16,035 nt of DNA from JAPUIN01 sp041580375 (GCA_041580375.1 JBFGDZ010000077.1:1-16035), one strand, 5' to 3'; shown: positions 8,412-15,934, numbered from the stretch's first letter. The notes: generated by a model not told the origin, from the sequence alone. Numbers and translations: made by a program.

Positions 8412-9565
8412 GAGGCCACCTCCACGATCGCGTCGTAGATCTTCCGGGGGTCGTGCACCCAGCCGCCCGCGTGCGGGACCTGCAAGGTCCGCGCCGCCCC
8501 GGCCGCGCAGCGCTCGACCTCCAGCGACATCTGTCCCAGGTTGATCTCGGGCACCACGAATCCCCGGATCGACCGCGCCAGTTCGCGCACGCGATCCTCC
8601 GGGAACGGCCACAGCGTGACGAGCCGCAATTCTCCGACGGCCCGGCCCTCGGCGCGGGCCCTGTCGATCGCGGCCCGGGCCACCCTGGTCGTGATGCCGT
8701 AGGAGACGACCACGACCTCCGCTCCCTCCGTCCCCGACTCCTCGACTCTGATGATCGAATCGGCGTTCTTCCGGATCTTGTCGACCAGCCGGGGAACGAG
8801 GGCGTTCTGCGCCTCGGCCGTCATCTCCGGGTATCCGCGCTCGTCGTGCGTCAGGCCGGTGCTGTGGATGCGGTAGCCCTCCCCGGCGACGATCATGTCG
8901 GGGACGAGATCCGGACCGGGCCTGTACGGCAGGTACTCGCCCGGCGGCAGTTTCGTCAGCCGGCGCGGCTCGACGTGGATCTCCTCCGCCTCCGGGATCA
9001 CCACCTTCTCCGTCATGTGTCCGACGCACTCGTCCATCATGACGAGCGTCGGCACGCGGTACCGCTCCGACAGGTTGAAGGCCTCGACCGTGAGGTCGAA
9101 CGACTCCTGGGGCGAGATCGGCGCCAGGGCGATGATCTCGTAATCGCCGTGCGATCCCCAGCGCGCCTGCATCACGTCCGACTGCCCGACCATCGTGGGC
9201 AGCCCGGTGGAGGGGCCGCCCCGCTGCACGTTGACCAGCACGCAGGGAGTCTCCATCATCACGCCGAGCCCGAGGTTCTCCATCATCAGCGAGAACCCCG
9301 GCCCGGAGGTGCAGCTCATGGCCCTCGCGCCCCCCCAGGCGGCGCCGAGCACGGCGGCCATGGCGCCCATCTCATCCTCCATCTGCAGGAACACGCCGCC
9401 GATGCGCGGAAAGCGGCGCGCGATCCTCTCCGCGATCTCGGTGGACGGCGTGATCGGATAACCCGCGAAGAAGCGGCACCCGGCGGCGATCGCCCCCTCG
9501 GAGCAGGCGTGGTCTCCGTCGAGATAGTGGGCGCCGGTCAGGACGACGGCGGGATCAGCCTGCAC
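8408..9565 (-). CDS. korA: 2-oxoacid:ferredoxin oxidoreductase, alpha subunit
   Basis: A 385-residue protein. GTG 9565 is chosen because AAGGAGG (9572-9578) lies 6 bases before it and no in-frame ATG exists until well into the conserved region. The start overlaps the end of korD by 11 bases. Family marks: AGYPITPSTEIAE (34-46), MEDEMGAM (62-69), the TSGPGFSLMMENLG stretch from 86, and RGGPSTGLPT (115-124). These form the pyrimidine-side cofactor and CoA/2-oxoacid pocket of alpha subunits (established for PFOR/KOR folds). There is no fused gamma domain, so the subunits are separate, as in four-subunit KorABCD enzymes. With KorB, C and D it makes acyl-CoA, CO2 and reduced ferredoxin. Confidence 0.93.
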   Translation of the reverse strand: MQADPAVVLTGAHYLDGDHACSEGAIAAGCRFFAGYPITPSTEIAERIARRFPRIGGVFLQMEDEMGAMAAVLGAAWGGARAMSCTSGPGFSLMMENLGLGVMMETPCVLVNVQRGGPSTGLPTMVGQSDVMQARWGSHGDYEIIALAPISPQESFDLTVEAFNLSERYRVPTLVMMDECVGHMTEKVVIPEAEEIHVEPRRLTKLPPGEYLPYRPGPDLVPDMIVAGEGYRIHSTGLTHDERGYPEMTAEAQNALVPRLVDKIRKNADSIIRVEESGTEGAEVVVVSYGITTRVARAAIDRARAEGRAVGELRLVTLWPFPEDRVRELARSIRGFVVPEINLGQMSLEVERCAAGAARTLQVPHAGGWVHDPRKIYDAIVEVAS

Positions 9566-9854
9566 GCTCCGCCTCCTTGAAGACGATCTCCTCGACGCCG
9601 ATGGCGAACTCGGGGCAGATCAGCTCGCACAGATGGCACGCGGTGCAGCTCTCCGGCGCGACGATGTCCGGCGGGTGGTAGCCCTTGACGTTGAACCGGT
9701 CGGAGAGCGCCAGGACCTTCCGGGGGCAGAACTCGACGCAGTAGGAACAGCCCTTGCACCGATCCTCCAGGATGTGAACCTCGCCGCGCGTGCGGAGGAT
9801 GTCCCCCGCGTCGAGGGGAACCCGCCAGAACCGCTCCGCCGACACGCCGCTCAC
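9555..9854 (-). CDS. korD: 2-oxoacid:ferredoxin oxidoreductase, delta (2x[4Fe-4S] ferredoxin) subunit
   Basis: A 99-residue ferredoxin-type protein with two full [4Fe-4S] motifs: Cys33/36/39/43 (CKGCSYCVEFCP) and Cys70/73/76/80 (CTACHLCELICP). Delta subunits of this class wire the thiamine enzyme to external ferredoxin or, here, plausibly to the Hdr-type modules encoded downstream. The start is GTG 9854, which overlaps the marR stop (GTGA). AAAGGAG lies about 11 bases upstream, a rather long spacing. The overlap implies translational coupling of the enzyme genes to the regulator gene. There is no signal peptide, so it is cytoplasmic. Confidence 0.9.
   Translation of the reverse strand: MSGVSAERFWRVPLDAGDILRTRGEVHILEDRCKGCSYCVEFCPRKVLALSDRFNVKGYHPPDIVAPESCTACHLCELICPEFAIGVEEIVFKEAERAG
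9572..9578 (-). promoter_or_regulatory. Ribosome binding site deciding the korA GTG start
   Basis: AAGGAGG on the minus strand, 6 bases before GTG 9565. It lies inside the end of korD and fixes the non-ATG start of korA. Confidence 0.75.
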
Positions 9855-10495
9855 GGCGGACTCGCTCCTTTCCCCGGCTGCGGGCGGTTGCGCGCGCGGA
9901 TTTTCTCGTACGGGCAGTTGCCGAGGACGTGGCCGATCGGGCAGCGCTCCTCGCAGTAGGCCGCGCAGCGCAGGCAGTAACCGTCGTCCGATCTCTCCTT
10001 CTCGAACAGCAGCACGGAGAAGCGCTCGAGCAGGTGGGTGAACCGATCGATCTCCTCGGGGCGGAACTTCCTCAGGACCGGGACCAGGCGATCCGCCTTG
10101 AGCTTCTCGTACCGATGGACCAGCCGGCGGCCTTTCGGGCTGGCGCTCAGCAGGGTGGCGCGCCGATCCCCGGTCGACGCGGCCCGGAGCACGAGCCCCA
10201 GCCTCTCCAGCTTGTCGATGTTCTTGCTGGCGGCGGGCGAGCTGACGCCGAGGAACTCGGCCACCTCGCCGACCTGGTGCCGTCCGTTCAGGGCGATCAG
10301 TTTCAGGAGGTGGAACTGCGGCAGTGTGAGCGGTTTCGGACTGACCTCCCGGAGGTAGCGGACCTCCAGGATCTCGCGCACGGCCGCGCTGAACACGTGG
10401 CTGTAGCGCATGAGCCGGCGCAGGCGCGCCGGTCCCGGCCCCCCCCGTTCCTCGTGGCTTCCGTTTCCCTGATGCGGACTCCGGGGTGCAGGCAT
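9851..10495 (-). CDS. MarR-family regulator with C-terminal cysteine cluster
   Basis: A 214-residue protein. Residues about 55-125 form a MarR winged helix: LTLPQFHLLKLIALNG, then VGEVAEFLGVSSPAASKNIDKLERLGLV (recognition helix), then the wing TGDRRATLLSASPKG. The C-terminal tail carries Cys174-x2-Cys177-x3-Cys181-x3-Cys185-x8-Cys194 (CLRCAAYCEERC, LGNC), absent from ordinary MarR proteins of about 140-160 residues. It could bind an Fe-S cluster or zinc and make DNA binding redox- or oxygen-dependent (inference). ATG 10495 fits the promoter but has no SD. ATG 10411 (Met29) would drop a low-complexity, basic N-terminus and is an alternative. First gene of the Kor-Hdr block, and probably autoregulatory through the two palindromes just upstream. 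Confidence 0.88.
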   Translation of the reverse strand: MPAPRSPHQGNGSHEERGGPGPARLRRLMRYSHVFSAAVREILEVRYLREVSPKPLTLPQFHLLKLIALNGRHQVGEVAEFLGVSSPAASKNIDKLERLGLVLRAASTGDRRATLLSASPKGRRLVHRYEKLKADRLVPVLRKFRPEEIDRFTHLLERFSVLLFEKERSDDGYCLRCAAYCEERCPIGHVLGNCPYEKIRARNRPQPGKGASPP

Positions 10496-10501
10496 ATTAA
10501 G

Positions 10502-10528
10502 TAACCAGGTTAGATAGTAACCAAGTTA
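10502..10528. promoter_or_regulatory. Tandem palindromic operators for the MarR protein
   Basis: Two similar 11-base palindromes: TAACCAGGTTA (10502-10512, perfect around the central A) and TAACCAAGTTA (10518-10528, one mismatched pair). Their centres are 16 bases apart. They directly follow the -10 box and cover the predicted transcription start, the usual place for repression by a MarR dimer. Binding by the adjacent regulator is inferred from position and symmetry. Confidence 0.7.
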
Positions 10529-10557
10529 TTTATACTCCCGCGGGGACGTCGGGTCAA
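10529..10557 (-). promoter_or_regulatory. Sigma70-type promoter of the marR-kor-hdr operon
   Basis: Minus strand: -35 TTGACC (10557-10552), a 17-base spacer, and -10 TATAAA (10534-10529). Both hexamers are one base off consensus. Transcription would start near 10522, leaving a leader of about 27 bases before ATG 10495. This is the only AT-rich stretch in the surrounding region, and the next gene upstream (terC) ends at 10588. Confidence 0.75.
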
Positions 10558-10587
10558 GTCGAGTCGCTTCGAATCTCGAGGGGTCGT

Positions 10588-11820
10588 TCAGCGCGGGCCG
10601 GCGTTCCGGCGGATCACGCGGCCGAGGGAACCGAGCCCCGACCTGACCCGCGCCAGGAGTCTGCGGGCCCAGAGGAACTCCGCCCCCAGGATCGCCAGGC
10701 CGGCCGGGATGACGAGGACGGCCGGACCGGGCAGGACGATCATCGCCACGCCGATCAGGAGCACGCTCGTCCCGATCACGATCGTCACGACGCGCCGGGC
10801 CCGCACATAGGTCAGCCGCGCGAGCTCCTCCAGATCGTCCGCCAGCGGCGAGACCAGGCTCGCGGTGTCGCGGCGCGCCGCGAGCACCGATCCCAGCGCG
10901 CCCACGAGCAGGATGCCGGCGATGACGGCCAGCGACACCTGCGTCGGAATGGGATGATGGTGGGAGAGGATCATCTTCACGCCGACGAACGCCAGCAGGA
11001 AGACCAGGCTCATCTTGAGGTAGCGGAACCGATCCAGGACGCCGGCCAGCGCGAAGTAGAGCGATCGCAGGCCGAGGATCGCGAAGATGTTCGACGTGAA
11101 CACGAGGAATGGCTCGCGCGTGATCGCGAAGATGGCCGGGATCGAGTCGACGGCGAAGAGCACGTCGCTGCTCTCCACCAGCAGAAGGACGAGGAAAAGC
11201 GGCGTGATCGCCCGGCGGCCGTCGACGGTCGTGAAGAACCGCTCCCCGTCGAGCCCGGGCGACACGGGATAAAGCCGGCGCGCCAGCAGGACGAGCGGGT
11301 TGCGGTCGGGCTCCAGGTTGTCGTGACGCACGATCAGGAGCTTCACCGCCGTCACGATGAGGAAGGCGCCGAACACGTAGACGACCCAGTCGAACGACCG
11401 GATCAGGGCGGCCCCCGCGGCGATCATCAGACCGCGCAGCGCCAGCGCCCCGAGGATGCCCCAGTACAGGACGCGGTGCTGGTACGCGCCGGGTATCTTG
11501 AAATACGAGAAGATGAGCGCGATGACGAAGATGTTGTCGAGGCTCAGGCTCTTCTCGACGACGTATCCGGTGAAGAACTCCAGGGCGGCCCGGCGCCCGC
11601 CGATCGGACTCCCGGACTCATAACCGATCCCCAGCCAGTGGTGCTCGTAGATGAAGTAGATCGCGACGTTGAAGACCAGGGCCAGCGCAACCCACAGCGC
11701 GGTCCAGGCGAACGCCTCCTTGATGCCGACCGCGCGCGCGTTCCGGTTGAAGGCGCCCAGATCCAGGGCGAGCAGGGCCAGGATGAAGACGATGAAGCCG
11801 ATCCAGAGCCAGATGATCAC
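10588..11820 (-). CDS. terC: TerC-family integral membrane protein with C-terminal PGPGW-type domain
   Basis: A 410-residue protein with about nine hydrophobic segments. Residues 1 to about 310 are TerC/Alx-like, with the two conserved acidic membrane motifs SLSLDNIFVIALIF and VESSDVLFAVDSIPAIF followed by FTSNIFAILGLRSLYF. Members export Mn2+ or act in metal homeostasis and tellurite resistance. Some help metalate secreted proteins. The last 80 or so residues form an added module, a hydrophobic pair with LPGPAVLVIPAGLAILG, like the PGPGW membrane domain. The start is GTG 11820, preceded by GAAGGA about 9 bases upstream, 13 bases after the accessory peptide gene. It is probably the last gene of the transporter operon. 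No convincing terminator hairpin is visible after its stop. Confidence 0.88.
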   Translation of the reverse strand: MIIWLWIGFIVFILALLALDLGAFNRNARAVGIKEAFAWTALWVALALVFNVAIYFIYEHHWLGIGYESGSPIGGRRAALEFFTGYVVEKSLSLDNIFVIALIFSYFKIPGAYQHRVLYWGILGALALRGLMIAAGAALIRSFDWVVYVFGAFLIVTAVKLLIVRHDNLEPDRNPLVLLARRLYPVSPGLDGERFFTTVDGRRAITPLFLVLLLVESSDVLFAVDSIPAIFAITREPFLVFTSNIFAILGLRSLYFALAGVLDRFRYLKMSLVFLLAFVGVKMILSHHHPIPTQVSLAVIAGILLVGALGSVLAARRDTASLVSPLADDLEELARLTYVRARRVVTIVIGTSVLLIGVAMIVLPGPAVLVIPAGLAILGAEFLWARRLLARVRSGLGSLGRVIRRNAGPR

Positions 11821-11833
11821 GTGACAGGATCCT

Positions 11834-11947
11834 TCATTCGCGATTCCGCTCGAGGGGCGTCCGCAGGACCATGAGGAAGAATCGCGCCGTGAAGTAGATG
11901 ATGACCGCCCAGGTGCCGATCAGCATGAGCCACGCCGGCAGCGTCAT
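11834..11947 (-). CDS. Single-helix small accessory subunit of the NSS transporter (MetS-like)
   Basis: A 37-residue ORF, ATG 11947 to TGA 11834, whose start overlaps the transporter stop (ATGA). The peptide is one membrane helix, MLIGTWAVIIYFTARFFLMV in its core, with a charged C-terminus PLERNRE. Tiny one-helix proteins are encoded directly after bacterial NSS transporters, for example MetS after MetP in Corynebacterium, where it is needed for methionine/alanine import (established). Position, size, overlap and hydrophobicity all fit. Sequence resemblance to known MetS peptides is not strong, so the assignment rests mainly on context. Confidence 0.72.
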   Translation of the reverse strand: MTLPAWLMLIGTWAVIIYFTARFFLMVLRTPLERNRE

Positions 11948-13581
11948 GGCGTCCTCTCTTTGCGCCGCCACGCGGCATGGACCAGCCACGCGAGACCCAG
12001 GAAGACCAGCAGCAGGATCAGTCGCGTGGCGTCCTGCACCAGCGCGTGCGTCGCCCGGCCCGCCTCGTCAAACCACGCGTGCGATTCCGATCCCAGATGC
12101 AGGACGCGCCCGATGACGCTCTCGGGAGCGAACGGCCAGCCGTCGCCCGAGAACAACGACCAGAAGGCCGCGCCCCACGCCCGCCCCGCGGGCTGGACGA
12201 GCGCCCCGACGAACACGACGAGGATGAACAGCGGCGTGACGTACCGGATGATGAAGCGGAATACGGGCGGGATCACCATGTCGGCCCCCCGCGTGATCTC
12301 CTCCCAGCCCCTCCGGATCCCGAAGATCCACGCGAAGACGAGCGCCTCGAGGAGCGCGAAGATCACGAGCGAGAACGTTCCCGTCCAGAAGTCGAACTCG
12401 TCGAAGGCGCCGCCCGGATAGAGCCAGACGCACAGGAACCCGAGGCCGAAGGTCGCCGCACCGAAGGCCAGCGCCGCCCGCACGCGGCTCGTGCCGAACT
12501 CGTCCTGCAGAAAGGCGAGGATCGGCTGGCCCATCGCCAGCGTCGAGGTGATGCCGGCGAAGAACAGCAGCCCGAACCACATGGCGCCGGCCAGCGGGGC
12601 GAGCCATCCCCAGTGGGCGAACATCGTCGGCAGCGTGAGGAAGCCGAGACCGAATCCGCTTCCCCCCGCGGTCGCGGCCTGCACGCTGGCGAGCCCGAGA
12701 TAGGCCGTGGCGATCGGGATCAACAGGCTGCCGCCCAGCACGACCTCCACGAACTCGTTCATCCACCCCGCGGACGCCGCGTTCAGGGCCACGTCCTGCC
12801 GCCGGCCGACGTACGAGGCGTAGCAGTGCAGCGAGCCCATGCCGACCGACAGGGTGAAGAAGATCTGCCCGGCCGCGGCCATCCAGGTGGCGGGGTTCAA
12901 AACGCCGGACAGATCGGGCGTCCAGACGAAGCCGAGCCCCGCCAGCGGGCTCTCCACGACGCCCGGGTCCCCGGGCCGCAGCGCCAGCCCGCGCACGGCG
13001 AGGACGGCGGCGAACAGGATCAGCATGGGCATGCCGATCTTCGCGGCCAGCTCGACGCCCCGGGCGAGGCCGCGCGACAGGATGAACACGTTGAGGGCCA
13101 GAGTGAGCGAGAAGAAAAGAAGCGCGCCGGCCGGCAGGGCGAAGATCGATTCCTCATGAACCCCCAGGTACGACCCGAAGAAGACCCCGGGATCGACCTC
13201 GCGGAAGGTCCCGATCAGGGAGTGCCAGACGTAGGCGAGCGTCCAGGACTCGATGTAGGTGTAGTAGGCGGCGATCGTGAGGTTGGTGAAGAGCCCGAAG
13301 ACGCCGACGTACTTGAGCCAGCGATACGACCCTAGGCGGTCGAACATCCCGGGGGTCGAGTGGTGGCCGTACTGGCCGCCGTGGCGGCCGATGGCCGCCT
13401 CCACCCAGAGGAGCGGCAGGCCCATCAGGGCGAAGCAGACCAGGTAGGGGATGAGGAAGGCTCCGCCGCCGTTCTGGGCGGCCTGCGCCGGAAACCGCAG
13501 GAAATTGCCCAGTCCCACGGCGTTCCCGGCCATGGCCAGAACGAGGCCGACCCGGCTCCCCCAGCCCTCCCGACCCCTCAT
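11944..13581 (-). CDS. Sodium-dependent NSS/SNF-family transporter
   Basis: A 545-residue protein of the neurotransmitter:sodium symporter family (LeuT fold). The N-terminus SRVGLVLAMAGNAVGLGNF then LRFP...NGGGAFLIPYL is the classic TM1-TM2 signature, with the sodium- and amino-acid-binding 'GNAVGLGNFLRFP'. About 11-12 hydrophobic helices follow. The substrate is probably an amino acid, but it is not specified. ATG 13581 is preferred: it gives a normal N-terminus and a leader of about 57 bases from the predicted promoter. GTG 13629 would add 16 residues of low-complexity sequence and leave only about 9 bases of leader. Neither has a strong SD. The stop overlaps the small subunit gene, and terC follows. 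Confidence 0.9.
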   Translation of the reverse strand: MRGREGWGSRVGLVLAMAGNAVGLGNFLRFPAQAAQNGGGAFLIPYLVCFALMGLPLLWVEAAIGRHGGQYGHHSTPGMFDRLGSYRWLKYVGVFGLFTNLTIAAYYTYIESWTLAYVWHSLIGTFREVDPGVFFGSYLGVHEESIFALPAGALLFFSLTLALNVFILSRGLARGVELAAKIGMPMLILFAAVLAVRGLALRPGDPGVVESPLAGLGFVWTPDLSGVLNPATWMAAAGQIFFTLSVGMGSLHCYASYVGRRQDVALNAASAGWMNEFVEVVLGGSLLIPIATAYLGLASVQAATAGGSGFGLGFLTLPTMFAHWGWLAPLAGAMWFGLLFFAGITSTLAMGQPILAFLQDEFGTSRVRAALAFGAATFGLGFLCVWLYPGGAFDEFDFWTGTFSLVIFALLEALVFAWIFGIRRGWEEITRGADMVIPPVFRFIIRYVTPLFILVVFVGALVQPAGRAWGAAFWSLFSGDGWPFAPESVIGRVLHLGSESHAWFDEAGRATHALVQDATRLILLLVFLGLAWLVHAAWRRKERTP

Positions 13582-13644
13582 CCCGCTCTGACCTGTGGCG
13601 CGGGAGGCCCCCCCGGCTCCCTCGCGCACCCCGACGAACGGCGG

Positions 13645-13673
13645 ATCATAGCCGGACCGGGTCCGGCGATCAA
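13645..13673 (-). promoter_or_regulatory. Promoter of the NSS-terC operon with palindromic spacer
   Basis: Minus strand: -35 TTGATC (13673-13668), a 17-base spacer, and -10 TATGAT (13650-13645). The spacer (13651-13667) is exactly a perfect palindrome, GCCGGACC-C-GGTCCGGC. It is therefore likely an operator lying between the two promoter boxes. Predicted start of transcription is near 13638. Confidence 0.65.
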
Positions 13674-13807
13674 TGAGCCTGATTCGTGCCGCAGGGCGGG
13701 GCGGATCGGCCGGACGGAGACGCCCGGCGCCGACCCGACTAGGCGGCGCGCCGAAGCCTCTGGTACGCTGCGCCGATCCGACACGGCATCACGGTACTGA
13801 AGGATGC

Positions 13808-13814
13808 GGGAGGG
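13808..13814 (+). promoter_or_regulatory. Ribosome binding site deciding the hydrolase GTG start
   Basis: GGGAGGG, 5 bases before GTG 13820. It supports that start over an in-frame ATG at 13673, which would add 49 residues of unrelated, arginine-rich sequence ahead of the signal peptide. Confidence 0.7.
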
Positions 13815-13819
13815 CTTCC

Positions 13820-15919
13820 GTGAGACACCATCTTCGACGCGGCGCGTTCGTCATACCGGCCCTCCTCGGCCTTCTCGCGGGCGCGACCGACGCGCGCGCC
13901 GTCGCCGCCGGAGGGGCCTCCCCTCCCGAGTACCGGATGTCGCTCCGCGCCGCCAGGATCCCGATGCCGGACGGCGTGCGGCTGGCGGCCGATCTGTTCG
14001 TCCCGAAGGGGGGCGCGGCCGGAGAGCGCTTCCCCGTGCTGCTCGAATACCTGCCCTACCGCAAGGACGAGGCGCGCGCCCGCAATCACGCTCTCTACTC
14101 TTACTTCGTGCGGCGCGGCTACGTCGTGGCCCGCGTCGACATCCGCGGGACCGGGAACAGCGAGGGCCGGCTCATCGAGTACGAGTACTCCGAGCAGGAG
14201 CAGGCGGACGGCGAGGTCGTCATCGACTGGCTGTCGAAGCAGCCGTTTTCCAACGGCCGCGTCGGCATGTTCGGGATCTCCTGGGGCGGCTTCAACTCGA
14301 TCCACATGGCGATGCGCAATCCGCCGGCGCTCAAGGCGATCATCGCGGTGGACGCCACTGACGACCTGTACCAGGACGACGTGCACTACATGGACGGCAT
14401 CATGCACGTCGATTCGTGGGAGATGAGCCAGGATCTGGACAACGCGCGCCCCGGGGCGCCCGGCTACGTGATCGACGAGGAGTACTTCAGGAACCGCTTC
14501 GACACCCGCCCGTGGATGATGACGTACAAGCGGCAGCAGCGCGACGGCCCGTTCTGGGACCGCACGGCGCTCGTGAGGCGGTACGACGCGATCCGGATCC
14601 CGACGTTCGTGATCGGCGGCTGGTACGACGGATACCGCGACAGCGTGCCGCGCATGCTCGAGCAACTGAAGGCCCCCGTCAAGGCGATCGTCGGGCCGTG
14701 GTCCCACTTCTTCCCCCACAACGCCTCCCCGAAGCCGCGCATCGAATGGCGCCACGAGGCGGTGCGCTGGTTCGATCACTGGCTCAAGGACCGCGACACC
14801 GGCATATTGGACGAGCCCCGCTTCGCCGTGTACGTGCGCCACTGGCATCCCCCCGGCCCGGTGCTGGAGGAGGTCCCCGGCGCGTGGCGCTGGGAGGAGG
14901 GCTGGCCGATCGCGCGCATCCGCGAGCGCGCCCTGCACCCGCAGCCGGACCACACGCTGGCCCGGCGCGCGCCCGGGCGGGACGTCCACCGCCTGCGTTA
15001 CGTTCCGTCCACCGGCGTCGAGGCGGGCGGCCCCGTGATGTGGTGGGGGGACGCGGCGCACGATCAACGGCCGACCGATGCGTTCAGCCTCGTCTACGAC
15101 ACCGCCCCGCTCGACGAGGACCTGGAGATCCTGGGGCTGCCCCGGGCGATCCTGAACGTGTCGGCCAGCGCGCCGCGGGCCAACTGGTTCGCGCGGCTGT
15201 CCGACGTGGCGCCGGACGGCACGGTGACCCAGGTGGCGGGCGCAGGCTTCAACGGGACGCATCGCAACTCGGCGAGGAATCCCGAGCCGATCGAGCCGGG
15301 CCGTGAGTTCAGGCTCGCCATCGAGATGCATTTCACGTCCTGGGTCTTTCCGAAGGGGCACCGCATCCGGCTGGCGGTGAACAACGCCCAGTGGCCGATG
15401 CTCTGGCCGACGCCCCACCCGATGACGACGACGCTGCGGCTGGGCGGGGAGGATCCGACGCGCGTCCTGCTGCCGGTCGTCCCCCCCGCCGATCGTCCCC
15501 GGCCGTCGTTCCTGCCGCCCGAGAAGGACGACCCGGCTCCCCCCGGGTACGAGAGCCTCGAGGAGGGCACGGTCTCCGGCTACGGCGAGATCTCGCTGAT
15601 CGCGCGGGACCCGCAGCGCGGGACGGCGAAGGTGGTGGCGACCAACGCGGGCGGATCGCGGTATCCCTGGGGCACGGAGCGATACGTCGAGACGATCACG
15701 CACGAGACGTCGAACGACCGCCCCGACCGCACCTCGCTGCGCGGCGAGCACCGCCAGACGGTCGAGCTGGAGGACCGCACGCTCACTTGGGAGGCCGCGC
15801 TGTGGTTCCGCAGCGACGCGGAGAACTTCCACTACACCTACACGCGGCGCCTGCTCAGAAACGGGACGCTCGTGCGCGAGAAGACCTGGGACGACACGAT
15901 CCCCCGCGATCACCAGTAG
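13820..15919 (+). CDS. Exported CocE/NonD-family serine hydrolase (X-Pro dipeptidyl-peptidase S15-like)
   Basis: A 699-residue protein starting at GTG 13820 with a strong SD. The N-terminus (RHHLRRGAF, then VIPALLGLLAGATDARAVA) is a signal peptide, so the enzyme is exported. The alpha/beta-hydrolase domain carries the triad Ser154 in MFGISWGGF, Asp270 in GGWYDGYRD and His296 in GPWSHFFPH. DIRGTGNSEG (about 107-116) is the family's conserved loop. The C-terminal beta-rich PepX_C domain includes WFARLSDVAPDG and SWVFPKGHRIRLAV. The family contains cocaine esterase, glutaryl-7-ACA acylase and X-Pro peptidases. The actual ester or peptide substrate cannot be told. It is divergent from the NSS transporter, so it could supply amino acids for import, but that is speculative. 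No clear promoter was recognised. Confidence 0.9.
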   Translation: MRHHLRRGAFVIPALLGLLAGATDARAVAAGGASPPEYRMSLRAARIPMPDGVRLAADLFVPKGGAAGERFPVLLEYLPYRKDEARARNHALYSYFVRRGYVVARVDIRGTGNSEGRLIEYEYSEQEQADGEVVIDWLSKQPFSNGRVGMFGISWGGFNSIHMAMRNPPALKAIIAVDATDDLYQDDVHYMDGIMHVDSWEMSQDLDNARPGAPGYVIDEEYFRNRFDTRPWMMTYKRQQRDGPFWDRTALVRRYDAIRIPTFVIGGWYDGYRDSVPRMLEQLKAPVKAIVGPWSHFFPHNASPKPRIEWRHEAVRWFDHWLKDRDTGILDEPRFAVYVRHWHPPGPVLEEVPGAWRWEEGWPIARIRERALHPQPDHTLARRAPGRDVHRLRYVPSTGVEAGGPVMWWGDAAHDQRPTDAFSLVYDTAPLDEDLEILGLPRAILNVSASAPRANWFARLSDVAPDGTVTQVAGAGFNGTHRNSARNPEPIEPGREFRLAIEMHFTSWVFPKGHRIRLAVNNAQWPMLWPTPHPMTTTLRLGGEDPTRVLLPVVPPADRPRPSFLPPEKDDPAPPGYESLEEGTVSGYGEISLIARDPQRGTAKVVATNAGGSRYPWGTERYVETITHETSNDRPDRTSLRGEHRQTVELEDRTLTWEAALWFRSDAENFHYTYTRRLLRNGTLVREKTWDDTIPRDHQ

Positions 15920-15934
15920 ACCGGTCCCTGTCAA

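Noticed and set aside
10535..10587. Possible terminator between terC and the marR promoter
   Set aside because: Short GC palindromes (CCCGCGGG, CTCGAG, TTCGAA) are present, but none forms a stable hairpin followed by a T run on the minus strand.
13739..15934. Minus-strand reading frame opposite the CocE-type hydrolase
   Set aside because: Antisense shadow with biased composition. The plus strand has a signal peptide, a catalytic triad and a good RBS.
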